From contig CAVRHY010000008.1 in the NCBI GenBank assembly GCA_963721105.1, positions 1-64,000 of the forward strand: a DNA stretch of 64,000 nucleotides, in the 5' to 3' direction. This document shows, one piece after another, positions 16,583-25,585 of this stretch. The notes beneath the pieces were generated by a model. That model searched no databases. It worked only from the letters and a program-made list of their open reading frames with translations, and was not told where the DNA came from. Made by a program: the position numbers and the translations under genes. The first letter of the stretch is position 1. Every line of letters begins with the position of its first letter. Source of the DNA: Thermohalobaculum sp963721105. GTDB taxonomy: Bacteria; Pseudomonadota; Alphaproteobacteria; Rhodobacterales; Rhodobacteraceae.

Positions 16583-17815
16583 TCAGTCGAACTTCCGGAT
16601 ATCGTCGATCACCTTGCCGTCGTTCGGCAGGCTGCCCGGGATGTCGCACTCGACCTCGCCGCGCAGCTTGACGACGTCGCGTAGCGTCTCGGCGATGGCG
16701 GCGGCCAGCGACGGGCTGGGCGCCTCGGTCTCGACCGCGAGGGTCATCACGTCCTGGTCGGCATCCCGCGTCACCGTCAGGCGGGCCTTCAGTGCCTCGG
16801 GATGCCGGGCGACGACCGCCGCCACCTGCTCGGGCCGGACGAACATGCCGCGGACCTTGGTCGTCTGGTCGGCGCGGCCCATCCAGCCCTTGATGCGCAT
16901 GTTGGTCCGCCCGCAGGGCGAGGCGCCCGGCAGCACCGCCGACATGTCGCCGGTGGCGAATCGGATCAGCGGGTAGTCGGGGTTGAGGACGGTGACCAGC
17001 ACCTCGCCGACCTCGCCCTCGGGGACGGGATCGCCGGTGCCGGGGCGGACGATCTCGAGGATCACGCCCTCGTCGACGATCATGCCCTCGCGCGCCTCGC
17101 TCTCGTAGGCGATCGAGCCGAGATCCGCCGTGCCGTAGCCCTGCAGGCACGAGATGCCGCGCTCCTCGTAGAAGGCGCGGACCTGCGGGAACAGCGGCCC
17201 GCCGCCGACGACGGCCTTGGTGATGTTCAGCTCGCGGCCGAGCTCGGCCGCCTTCTCGATCATCACCTTCAGGAAGTCCGGCGTGCCGGCATAGGCCGTG
17301 GCGCCGAGGTCGGCGGCGGCCGTGATCTGCGCCTCGGTGTTGCCGACGCCGCCGGCGATGACGGTCGCGCCGATGGCGCGGGCGCCGGAGTCGAACATCA
17401 TGCCCGCCGGTGTCAGGTGGTAGGCGAAGCAGTTCAGCACGATGTCGTCCGCGCGCAGCCCGCCGGCCCAGAGCGCCCGCGCGAAGCGCCACCAGTCAGG
17501 GGTGTCGAGCCCCGGCTCGTAGATCGGGCCGGGCGACTGGAAGATGTGCGTGAACGCGCCGGGCGGGCGCGTCGTCAGGCCGCCGAAGGGCGGCTCGGCC
17601 TTCTGCATCTCGACCAGCGCCGCCTTGCGCAGCACGGGCAGGCGCGACAGGGCCGCCCGGTCGGTCACGGCGGTTGCGTCGATGGCGCCCAGGTGGCGCG
17701 CCACGCCGGGGGCGTTCTCCTGCGCTCGGGCGATCTGGGCGCGCAGGCATTCGAACACCGACGCGTCCCGGTCCTCGGGGCGGCGGGTCTCCAACTCGTC
17801 GAAGAAATCTGGCAT
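16583..17815 (-). CDS. AMP-dependent acyl-CoA ligase, phenylacetate-CoA ligase (PaaK)-like
   Basis: The 410-aa protein resembles the PaaK/CapK branch of adenylate-forming enzymes, which activate aryl or acyl acids with ATP and CoA. Recognisable parts are HIFQSPGPIYEPG, AYHLTPAGMMFDSG, YAGTPDFLKVMIEKA, LQGYGTADLGSIAYE (the conserved YG core), RFATGDMSAVLPG and a C-terminal lobe with MGRADQTTKVRGMFVRPEQV and PNDGKVIDD. GGAGGGAAGCC before the ATG at 17815 supports this start over a longer frame. The substrate is not evident. The gene is single and convergent with the ABC operon; 17816-17999 upstream contains no recognised gene. Confidence 0.82.
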   Translation of the reverse strand: MPDFFDELETRRPEDRDASVFECLRAQIARAQENAPGVARHLGAIDATAVTDRAALSRLPVLRKAALVEMQKAEPPFGGLTTRPPGAFTHIFQSPGPIYEPGLDTPDWWRFARALWAGGLRADDIVLNCFAYHLTPAGMMFDSGARAIGATVIAGGVGNTEAQITAAADLGATAYAGTPDFLKVMIEKAAELGRELNITKAVVGGGPLFPQVRAFYEERGISCLQGYGTADLGSIAYESEAREGMIVDEGVILEIVRPGTGDPVPEGEVGEVLVTVLNPDYPLIRFATGDMSAVLPGASPCGRTNMRIKGWMGRADQTTKVRGMFVRPEQVAAVVARHPEALKARLTVTRDADQDVMTLAVETEAPSPSLAAAIAETLRDVVKLRGEVECDIPGSLPNDGKVIDDIRKFD

Positions 17816-17999
17816 GGCTTCCCTCCGGAACAGGTCGTTGACCGGGCACGACCTTTGAAGATTACGTGCGGCGGTTCGCCGTGGCGATGCCGGACTGTCA
17901 TCGTCCATCGCGGCGGCCGGCAGGCAACCCCGCCAGTCTGCCACGTTTCGTGGAACGGGCGCGCCTCGCCCTATCCCGCTGCCGCATCTGCGCTGCGCG

Positions 18000-19007
18000 T
18001 CACCGCGGGCGTGGCTCGCGCCGCCATGCCTTCAGCGCGCGGAGTACCAGGGCCGAGGCGTTCGGCCGGCTGGCAGCGGCAAAGGGCAGGGGGCGGCAGA
18101 CGTCCATCGCGGCGACTCCGACGCGCGCCGTCAGCGCGCCGTTGACCGCGCCCTCGCCGAAGCGGCGCGACAGGCGTTCGAGAATCCCGCCGCCGAGGAT
18201 CGGCCCCAGGATGTCGTCCGCGACCGCCACCGCCCCGGTCGCGATCAGGTGCGTCGCGACGGCGCGCATCAGCCGCCACGAGCCGATCCAGCCGGCGCGG
18301 CCATTGTAGATCTCGGCGATCTCGCGCAGCATCCGCAGATTGCGCGTCAGCGCCACCGCGACGTCGGCCAGCGCCAGCGGGATCATCGCCGTCGCGGTCG
18401 CGACGTCGCGGGCGGCGCGCATGATGGCCGCCTCGGCCCGGGCGTCGAGCGGGACCATCAGTTGCTGTTCGGCATAGGCGAGGCGGGCTGGCGTGTCCGG
18501 CATGTCGCCGGTCGCCTCGGAAACCTTGCGGCGGGCGTCGGCCAGCTCCGGCCGGCCGCGATAGAGCGTATCGAGGCCGCCCAGCAGCGCCTCGATGGCG
18601 GCCGGAGAGCCCGAGGCATGCGCCTCGACCGCCCTGGCGCGCAGCGTCTCGATGCGGCCCAGACGGGAGAGCGCCGCCAGCTCGCGCAGGCAGATAACGG
18701 CCAGCACGAGCATGAGGCCCACCACCAGCGCGAGCGCGATGGAGCCGAGGACCGGATTGTCGCGGAAGAGCGCCGCGACAAACTCGGTCATCGCGACGCC
18801 GACGGCCAGCGAGACCAGCGCGCCGAACAGCGCCAGCGCCAGCCGCCCCAGCCCCCAGCGCCGGCCGTGCGCGGCGATCGCCAGCGCCTGCTGCGTCGCC
18901 GCCGGCAGCGGGTCGTCGGGCGGCGGCGCGTCGGCCGGGCTCGGCGCCTCGGGCAGCGCGGTGGTGTCCAGCTCGAGGATCAGCGGGCCGTGCTGGTCGC
19001 GTTTCAT
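18000..19007 (-). CDS. ycjF: YcjF / UPF0283 family membrane protein
   Basis: The 335-aa protein has a proline-rich acidic N-terminus and two membrane helices (LGRLALALFGALVSLAVGVAMTEF and LALVVGLMLVLAVICL). The long cytoplasmic part carries DUF697-type features such as AIMRAARDVATATAMIPLALADV, IYNGRAGWIGSWRLMRAVA and GEGAVNGALTARVG. YcjF is a partner of the YcjX ATPase encoded just upstream, and both are envelope-stress associated in enterobacteria. ATG at 19007 is chosen because family similarity starts in this region. Confidence 0.85.
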   Translation of the reverse strand: MKRDQHGPLILELDTTALPEAPSPADAPPPDDPLPAATQQALAIAAHGRRWGLGRLALALFGALVSLAVGVAMTEFVAALFRDNPVLGSIALALVVGLMLVLAVICLRELAALSRLGRIETLRARAVEAHASGSPAAIEALLGGLDTLYRGRPELADARRKVSEATGDMPDTPARLAYAEQQLMVPLDARAEAAIMRAARDVATATAMIPLALADVAVALTRNLRMLREIAEIYNGRAGWIGSWRLMRAVATHLIATGAVAVADDILGPILGGGILERLSRRFGEGAVNGALTARVGVAAMDVCRPLPFAAASRPNASALVLRALKAWRREPRPR

Positions 19008-19122
19008 GGCCGGAGCCTTTCGGGTGTCTGCGGGCGCCTGACCGGGGCACGGACGCGAGGCGGGGGGTCACCCGGTCGGGTCGGACGTTGACGGCGAGGG
19101 GGCGGCAGGGCGCGGGGCATGG

Positions 19123-20575
19123 TCACTCCAGCCGGTCGCCGATCAGGAACTCGATGGCGCGGTCCAGCCGGATGTGCGGCGGGCCGTTGTCCTCGCCGCT
19201 GCCGCCCGGCGCCCAGCGCGGCGGTGCGAAGACGGGCCGGACGAAGTCGGCGCCCTCGTTCCAGTCGGCCGGCGCGGTGCCAGGCGCATGCGCGTGCGCG
19301 GCGCCCAGCAGGACGGGCAGGTCCTCGGGCAGCTGGCCGGGGTAGAGCGCCACCTCCTTGCCGTCGCTGGCGCGCCGCGCGCGCACCAGGCCGATCTCGG
19401 CGCCGTCGCGCTGGATGGTCTGCTCCGAGCTGGCGCGCACGGCGGCGATCGCCATCGCGGCCGTTTCGGCGCCCTTGTACTGGGCCCGCCGCGCCGCCTC
19501 GGCCAGCATCGCCTCGACAAGCCGCGTCAGGCGCGGGTGCTGCTCGTGGTGCAGATGGTCGGCCTTCGAGGCGACGAACAGCAGCTTTTCGATGCGCCGC
19601 CCGCCCAGCAGCTGGTCCAGCCAGCCGTTCTCGCCGTGCCGGAAGCAGGCGAGCGTCGCCGCCATCGCCGCTGTCAGGTCGCCCAGCGCCCGCGGCCCGG
19701 CGGCCAGCGCGCCCAGCGCGTCGACCAGCACGACCTGCCGGTCCAGTTTCGCGAAGTGGTTGCGGAAGAACGGGCGGACGACGACACGCTTGTAGGCGTC
19801 GAAGCGCCGCTCGAACTCGCGCCAGAGCGAGTCGCGCGCCGGCCGGTCGGGGCGCGGCAGGGGGGAGAAGGTCAGCGCCGGCGAGCCTTCCAGCTCGCCC
19901 GGCATCAGGAAGCGCCCCGGCGCCAGCGCCGACAGGCCCGCCACGCGGCCAGCGGCGAGATAGGCGCGATAGCGCTCGGCCAGCCCGGCGGCGACGGGTT
20001 CCTCCAGCGGCGCGGCCGGGTCGATGTCGGGCAGGCGGTCGAGGTAGATCTGCGCCTGCACGACCCGCGCCGGGCTGCGCGCCGCGGCCAGCGCCTCGGC
20101 CGACCAGTCGGCATAGGACTTGTCGAGCAGCGGCAGGTCCAGCAGCCACTCGCCCGGATAGTCGACGACGTCGAGATGCACCGTGCGCACGCCCTGCAAG
20201 AACGAGAACAGGCCCGAGGGCTGCACCTTCAGCGACAGGCGCAGCTGGCTGATCTGGCGCGTCGAACTCGGGCCAGCGCGGCTCGGGCGCGGTCAGGGCG
20301 GCGAGGTGGTCCTCGAAGGCAAAGCGCGGCACGTCGGGGTCGGGCTGTGGTTGCAGCATGGCCGCGAAGATGCGGCCCTCGGCCTGCGCCGCCAGCAGGC
20401 GCATCCGGCCGCGGTGCAGCAGGCTGGCGACCAGCGCCGTGATGAAGACCGTCTTGCCGGCGCCCGAGAGGCCGGTGACGCCGAGGCGCACGACCGGCTC
20501 GAACATCCCGTCGATACCGCGGCGCGCCCGCTCCATCCCGTCCAGCAGGTCGTCCGCCCAGTCGCCGATACCCAA
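19123..20575 (-). CDS. ycjX: YcjX-like P-loop NTPase (frameshifted near 20263)
   Basis: This DUF463 GTPase-like protein begins with GIGDWADDLLDGMERARRG and carries Walker A GLSGAGKTVFITAL. HLDVVDYPGEWLLDLPLL gives the switch II-type DxxG. A base-specificity-like FVASKADHLHHEQHPRL and a C-terminal FVRPVFAPPRWAPGG follow. An extra G near 20263 moves the frame between RWPEFD and RQISQLRLSLKVQPSG; without it the length is 483 aa. No ATG fits the N-terminus, and a TTG at 20575 is the likely start. It lies head-to-head with truA and upstream of ycjF on the same strand. Confidence 0.82.
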
Positions 20576-20681
20576 GGATGCCCCGCGCCGTCCCGTGCCG
20601 CTTGCCGCAAGGGTATATGCGGGCGGAGCACGAGAGGCGCAACCGCTTGCCCGGGCGCAGGGTTTCGCGCAATCAGGCGCC

Positions 20682-21422
20682 ATGCCCCGCTACAGGTTGA
20701 CCCTCGAATACCATGGCGGCCCGTTCGTCGGCTGGCAACGCCAGCAGAACGGCCCCTCCGTGCAGGGCACGCTCGAAGTCGCGCTGGCGCGGCTGGGCGA
20801 GGCGGCGAGCGTCACCGGCGCCGGGCGGACGGATGCCGGCGTGCACGCGACGGGGCAGGTAGCGCATGCCGACCTGGCCCGCGAGTGGGAGCCCTTCCGC
20901 CTGTCGGAGGCACTCAACCACCACCTGCGGCCCGACCCGGTGGCCGTGCTGGCGGCCGAGAGGGTGCCGGACGATTTCCATGCGAGGTTCAGCGCCGTAC
21001 GGCGGCACTATCTCTACCGCGTGGTCACCCGCCGGGCGCCGCTGGCGCTGGCGGCCGGGCTGGCCTGGCGGGTCGGCTATGCGCTGGACGCCGAGGCGAT
21101 GCGGGCAGGGGCCGCGGCGCTGGTCGGCCGGCACGACTTCACGACGTTCCGCTCGGTGCAGTGCCAGGCGGCCTCGCCCGTCAAGACGCTGGACGCCGTC
21201 GAGATCGAGGAGGCGGGCGGCGAGATGCGCTTTCGCCTGCACGCGCGCAGTTTTCTGCACAACCAGGTGCGCTCGATCGTCGGCACGCTGGAGCGCGTCG
21301 GCGCCGGCAAGTGGCCGGCCGCCCGCGTCGGCGAGGCGCTGGCGGCGCGCGACCGCGCCGCCTGCGGCCCGGTGGCGCCGCCGGACGGGCTGTACCTGAC
21401 GCGCGTCGAGTACCCGGGATAG
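20682..21422 (+). CDS. truA: tRNA pseudouridine(38-40) synthase TruA
   Basis: The 246-aa enzyme converts uridines 38-40 of the tRNA anticodon arm to pseudouridine. It starts MPRYRLTLEYHGGPFVGWQR and carries the catalytic motif GAGRTDAGVHA with D51. The C-terminal HARSFLHNQVRSIVGTLERVG is characteristic of TruA. Length and frame are intact. It is divergent from ycjX. In many alphaproteobacteria truA lies beside fmt and dapE; those are not here. Confidence 0.96.
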   Translation: MPRYRLTLEYHGGPFVGWQRQQNGPSVQGTLEVALARLGEAASVTGAGRTDAGVHATGQVAHADLAREWEPFRLSEALNHHLRPDPVAVLAAERVPDDFHARFSAVRRHYLYRVVTRRAPLALAAGLAWRVGYALDAEAMRAGAAALVGRHDFTTFRSVQCQAASPVKTLDAVEIEEAGGEMRFRLHARSFLHNQVRSIVGTLERVGAGKWPAARVGEALAARDRAACGPVAPPDGLYLTRVEYPG

Positions 21423-21442
21423 CGCGTCGCCGGGGCCGGCAG

Positions 21443-21468
21443 CCCCGATCTCACGCGTGAGACCGGGG
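21443..21468. promoter_or_regulatory. Near-perfect 26-bp palindrome 3' of truA
   Basis: CCCCGATCTCACG followed by CGTGAGACCGGGG pairs with one T/C mismatch. The TCTCAC/GTGAGA core is shared with the palindrome at 13775-13794. It sits 20 bases after the truA stop and before the 3' end of the convergent gene, so a terminator role is the simplest reading, though no T-run follows. Confidence 0.4.
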
Positions 21469-21544
21469 TCAAGCCGATGATTTTTCGGGGGATTCTCCCT
21501 GTATCCCGTTATGGCGCAGGGCTTTTGCAGGTCCGTCGGCGGTT

Positions 21545-22676
21545 CTAGGCCGGGTAGCGGTAGGCGGCCGCCAGTGGCGTGGTCGGGCTGCGGTCGCCGA
21601 GCGGGAAGACGTCGCCGCCGTTCCTCAGCGTTTCGACGATGGCCCGGTCGACCAGGTCGTCGGGGCCGTCCTCGTCCAGCTCGGCCGCCAGGCTGCTTGC
21701 GTCGAACCGGCCCGGCAGCGTCGCGCCCGTCCGCGCGAACAAGTGGGCGACGCGGCCCGCGGCGGCGGCGGTGACGATCTCGGCCGGGTCTTCGCTGGCC
21801 GCGTGATCGTCGCGGCCCAGCCCCATCGCTACCTTGTCCCAGGCCTCGTCCCGGCGCTTGTCGACGGCGCGGCCCAGGCACGCGGCGGCTTCCCCGCGCA
21901 GCCGCTCGCGGATCCAGGCCGTCCGGGTTCAGCGTGATACCCTCGTGAGCCAGGTGCGGATACTCGCTGTTGGCGCGGATCATGCCGTAGAGCCGCTCGT
22001 CGGCGGCGACCACCAGCGGCAGCCCGGTGCCGCCCAGGTGCCGCCCGACCGCGTTGATCAGCGCGTTGGCGTAGAGGCGCAAATCGTCCTCCTTGTCCTC
22101 GTGCCAGTCGTGCCCGCCCATGCTGTGGTGCGCGATGCCGGCGTCCTCGCGGCCCTTGACGTTGCCCTTCTCCTGCATGTCGGTCAGGCCCTTGAACGTC
22201 TCCAGCGAGCCGGGCAGGTCCGCGACCTTCTCGTCGACCAGCGCGCCGCCATGCGCGCGGTAGAGGCAGGCATGCTCGTGCGTTGCCACCAGGATGGCGT
22301 GGTCGGGCGTCATCTCCAGCGAGGCCAGCAGCGGCGCCAGCCGGAAGCGCGTGCCGGCATGGACGCCGGTCTCGTCGAAGCGGGCGTCGACGATCTCGGT
22401 CAGGTCGGGCGCGATGAAGACGGCGACGTGGCGGTCGTGGCCGCCCGAGACGGCGCGCTCGTCCAGCGCGTCCAGCCGCGCGCGCACCCTGGCGACGGCG
22501 TCGTCCGGGCCGGCGGCCTCGATCCAGCGGGTCGCCTCGGCCCGGGCGTTCTTCAGCGCGATGCGGATCTGGTCGTGCTCGCCGCCGCCGGCGGCGACCT
22601 CCAGGTAGAGGCTGAGGCAGAGCGGCGCCTCGTGGGCGGCCAGCTCCCGCAGCAGGTCCTCGTTCAGCGGTTTCAT
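21545..22676 (-). CDS. baeRF-family protein (bacterial relative of eRF1), frameshifted near 21915
   Basis: The protein resembles the baeRF group, bacterial proteins with an archaeo-eukaryotic release-factor (eRF1/Dom34-like) fold thought to act on stalled ribosomes. It starts LNEDLLRELAAHEAPLCLSL and continues with FRLAPLLASLEMTPDHAILVATHEH and LVVAADERLYGMIRANSEYPH. One extra base near 21915 shifts the end, after which RERLRGEAAACLGRAVDKRRDEAW and VAAAYRYP-type residues follow in the next frame. The corrected length is 376 aa. GGGAGG precedes the ATG at 22676. Subfamily number and target are not certain. Confidence 0.75.
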
Positions 22677-22819
22677 GAGATGCCTCCCGTTTCTCTCCTG
22701 AACCCAACGGGTCGCATCGGGGGCGGTTCCCGAAATACGCCCGGCGCGCGGATGGTGCGCGCGCCCCGAATCCGCGTTAAGTCTTCGCGGCACGGGCGCG
22801 GGAGCTTGGAAGGGAGCGC

Positions 22820-23566
22820 ATGGCGGCGCAACGCATCTCGGGGCTGCTGTTCGACAAGGACGGCACGTTGTTCGACTTCGCGGCGACATGGGCCCTCGTC
22901 ACCGACACGGTGCTGGCGGAACTGGCGCCGGACGCGCCGACCGCCGATGCGATGGGCCGTGCCGTCGGCTATGACCAGCGGACGCGTCGCTTTGCGCCGG
23001 GCTCGGCGATCGTCGCCGGCACACTCGGCGACAATGCCGAGCTCTGGGCGCCGTTCCGTCCGGATCTCGGGCCCGCGCGGATCGCCGAACTGGCCGAGCG
23101 CATCACCGACGACGCCGTCGCGGGCGGCGCGCTGGTGCCGGCGCATCCCGATCTCGCCGGCTTCCTGCGCGGGCTGCGGGCGGCGGGCTATCGGCTGGGC
23201 GTCGCGACCAACGACACCGAGGCGGCGGCGCGCCAGCAGCTCGGCTCCGCCGGCATCCTGGCGGACTTCGACTGGATCGCGGGCGCCGACAGCGGGCACG
23301 GGGCAAAGCCCGGGCCGGGCATGCTGCTGGCCTTCGCGCGCCACGCCGGGCTGGACCCGGCCGAGATCGCCATGGTCGGGGACAGCCTGCACGACATGGC
23401 GATGGCCGAGGCAGCCGGCCTGCGCGTCGGCGTGCTGACCGGGCCGGCCGTCGCCGCCGACCTCGAGCACGCCGCCGACGTCGTGCTGGACTCGATCGCC
23501 GCGCTGCCGGACCTTCTGGCGCGGCTCGACAGCGCCGGAAACTCGCGGAAACGCGACACCGCGTGA
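22820..23566 (+). CDS. HAD-superfamily hydrolase, phosphoglycolate phosphatase-like
   Basis: The 248-aa protein has HAD motif I FDKDGTLFD (nucleophile D12, acid D14), an alpha-helical cap and motif II in GVATNDTEAAARQQL. The motif III lysine lies in GHGAKPGPGMLLAF and motif IV is MVGDSLHDMAMAEAAG. It resembles Gph-type small-molecule phosphatases, but the substrate cannot be assigned. GGAAGGGAG is a good ribosome-binding site. It is divergent from the baeRF gene. Confidence 0.85.
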   Translation: MAAQRISGLLFDKDGTLFDFAATWALVTDTVLAELAPDAPTADAMGRAVGYDQRTRRFAPGSAIVAGTLGDNAELWAPFRPDLGPARIAELAERITDDAVAGGALVPAHPDLAGFLRGLRAAGYRLGVATNDTEAAARQQLGSAGILADFDWIAGADSGHGAKPGPGMLLAFARHAGLDPAEIAMVGDSLHDMAMAEAAGLRVGVLTGPAVAADLEHAADVVLDSIAALPDLLARLDSAGNSRKRDTA

Positions 23567-23675
23567 CGATTTCGCGCGCGAATCGGCGCGGCCACCGGCG
23601 CAGGCTGCAGGGCGGGCGACCATTCGACAGGCCGGGCTTTCGACAGGACGGCATGCGATAGAACGGGGCGGGCCG

Positions 23676-25241
23676 ATGAACGAGCAGGCGAAGCGCAAGC
23701 GCGGCGGCGGGCGGGCCGGCAATGCCCGGCGCAGCCCGGTCAGCGCGATTTCGCAGCTCGAGTGGCAGCTTCCCCGGCTGACCGACCGCCCGACCGAGCC
23801 GCTGTCGCCCGAGGGCGTCGAGGCCGTGCACAACGCCGCCATGCGAATCCTCGAGGAAATCGGCATCGATTTCCTGCACCCCGACGCGCGCCGCCACCTC
23901 AAGGCCGCCGGCGCCGAGGTCCGCGACGGCGAGGAGCGCGTCCGCATGGGCCGCGACATGGTCATGGAGCTGACGGCCAGGGCGCCGCAGACCTTCACCA
24001 TCACGCCGCGCAACCCCGAGCGGCGGCTCGAGATCGGCGGCGACCGGCAGGTCTATGTCAACGTCTCGTCGCCGCCGTCCTGCTCGGACCTCGACCGCGG
24101 CCGCCGGCCCGGCGACCGCGAGAGCTTTCGCGACCTGATCAAGCTGACGCAGTACTTCAACTGCATCCACATGGCCGGCGGCTACCCGGTCGAGCCGATG
24201 GACATCCACCCGGGCGTCCGCCACCTCGACTGCATCCACGACAAGCTGATGCTGACCGACAAGGTGATCCACGCCTACTCGCTGGGCGTCGAGCGGGTCG
24301 AGGACGCGATGGAGATGGTGCGCATCGCCGGCGGCCTGACGCACGAGGAATTCGCGGCGACCCCGCGCATGTACACCAACATCAACTCGACCTCGCCGCT
24401 GAAGCACGACTGGCCGATGCTGGACGGCGCGATGCGCATGGCCGAGCGCGGCCAGCCGACCATCGTGACGCCGTTCACGCTGGCCGGCGCCATGGCGCCG
24501 GTGACGCTGGCCGGCGCCATCGCCCAGCAGACCGCCGAGGCGCTGGCCGCCATCGTGCTGCTGCAGCACATCCGGCCGGGCACGCCGGTCGTGATGGGCT
24601 CGTTCACCTCGAACGTCGACATGAAGACGGGCGCGCCTGCCTTCGGCACGCCGGAATACATGCGCGCGACGCAGATGTCCGGCCAGATGGCGCGCCGCTA
24701 CAATCTGCCGATGCGCGCCTCGAACGCCTGCGCCGCCAACGCCCCCGACGCGCAGGCGGCGTGGGAGAGCGCGTTCTCGCTCTGGGCCTGCGTGTCGGGC
24801 TGGGCGAACATCGTCTACCACTCGGCCGGCTGGCTCGAGGGCGGGCTCTGCGCCAGCTACGAGAAGTTCGTCATGGACTGCGAGACGCTGCAGCAGATCA
24901 TGACCTACATGAAGCCGGTGCCCGTCACCGAGGACGACCTTGCCGTCGAGGCGATCCGCGAGGTCGATGCCATGCCGCCGGCGCAGCGGCATTTCTTCGG
25001 CGTGCAGCACACGCAGGACCGCTACACGACGGCGTTCTACGGCCCCTTCCTGTCCGACTGGTCGAACTACCAGGCCTGGGAGGCGAACGGCGCCGTCCAG
25101 ACCCCGGCCCGCGCAAACGCCATCTGGAAGAAGATCCTGGCCGAGTTCGAGCCGCCGCCGATCGACCAGGCCATCGCCGAGGAGCTCGACGCCTTCGTCA
25201 TACGGCGCAAGGCCGAGGGCGGGGCGCCGACCGATTTCTGA
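23676..25241 (+). CDS. MttB-superfamily corrinoid methyltransferase, non-pyrrolysine
   Basis: The 521-aa protein is a trimethylamine methyltransferase-like TIM-barrel enzyme: RILEEIGIDFLHPDARR, MYTNINSTSPLKHDWPMLDG, GTPEYMRATQMSGQMARRYNLP and VYHSAGWLEGGLCASYEKFVMD. No in-frame TAG occurs, so it lacks the pyrrolysine of the archaeal TMA enzyme. Relatives of this kind, such as glycine betaine:corrinoid methyltransferases, demethylate quaternary amines and pass methyl groups to a corrinoid protein. No corrinoid protein or reactivase gene is adjacent, so the pathway is not confirmed. A basic, glycine-rich first 20 residues precede the family core. Confidence 0.85.
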   Translation: MNEQAKRKRGGGRAGNARRSPVSAISQLEWQLPRLTDRPTEPLSPEGVEAVHNAAMRILEEIGIDFLHPDARRHLKAAGAEVRDGEERVRMGRDMVMELTARAPQTFTITPRNPERRLEIGGDRQVYVNVSSPPSCSDLDRGRRPGDRESFRDLIKLTQYFNCIHMAGGYPVEPMDIHPGVRHLDCIHDKLMLTDKVIHAYSLGVERVEDAMEMVRIAGGLTHEEFAATPRMYTNINSTSPLKHDWPMLDGAMRMAERGQPTIVTPFTLAGAMAPVTLAGAIAQQTAEALAAIVLLQHIRPGTPVVMGSFTSNVDMKTGAPAFGTPEYMRATQMSGQMARRYNLPMRASNACAANAPDAQAAWESAFSLWACVSGWANIVYHSAGWLEGGLCASYEKFVMDCETLQQIMTYMKPVPVTEDDLAVEAIREVDAMPPAQRHFFGVQHTQDRYTTAFYGPFLSDWSNYQAWEANGAVQTPARANAIWKKILAEFEPPPIDQAIAEELDAFVIRRKAEGGAPTDF

Positions 25242-25585
25242 CCATCGCCGCGGCCGCGCCCCCGTGTGCCCCCCGCGCGTCCCCCGTGACCGGGAAGACG
25301 GGCGCGCCGTCGGCGCCGCTCACGTCGGGTTGATGCCGCACCCCGCGCGCTTGACGCTGGTGACGCCGCTGCACGTTTGCGCTAAGGCTCGCGCCGGCCG
25401 ACCGACGGAGACCGGACAAGATGGCTGATTTCGACCGGGAGTCCGGAAGGGTCCTCGCGCTCGCTGCGGTGGCGGCATCGCGTTCTTGCGGGCATGGTTC
25501 CGGCCATTTCGGGCGCACGGGGGTCGGCATGGCTGCGGGCGTGGCGGGGGAGTGACGGGGGAATGACGGGTGACGCGCAGGGGGC
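25242..25585. other. Non-coding stretch of about 340 bp
   Basis: No convincing gene is seen. An open frame beginning ATGGCTGATTTCGACC at 25421 has no recognisable product. A TTGACG at 25351 lacks a well-spaced -10. Short TGACGGG repeats lie just before the next gene. Confidence 0.4.

Noticed and set aside
23676..25241. Pyrrolysine-containing trimethylamine methyltransferase
   Set aside because: No in-frame TAG occurs in the 521 codons, and no pyrrolysine genes are seen.
25421..25566. Small open frame starting ATGGCTGATTTCGACC
   Set aside because: The product is low-complexity and arginine/glycine-rich, with a poorly spaced ribosome-binding site and no recognisable family.
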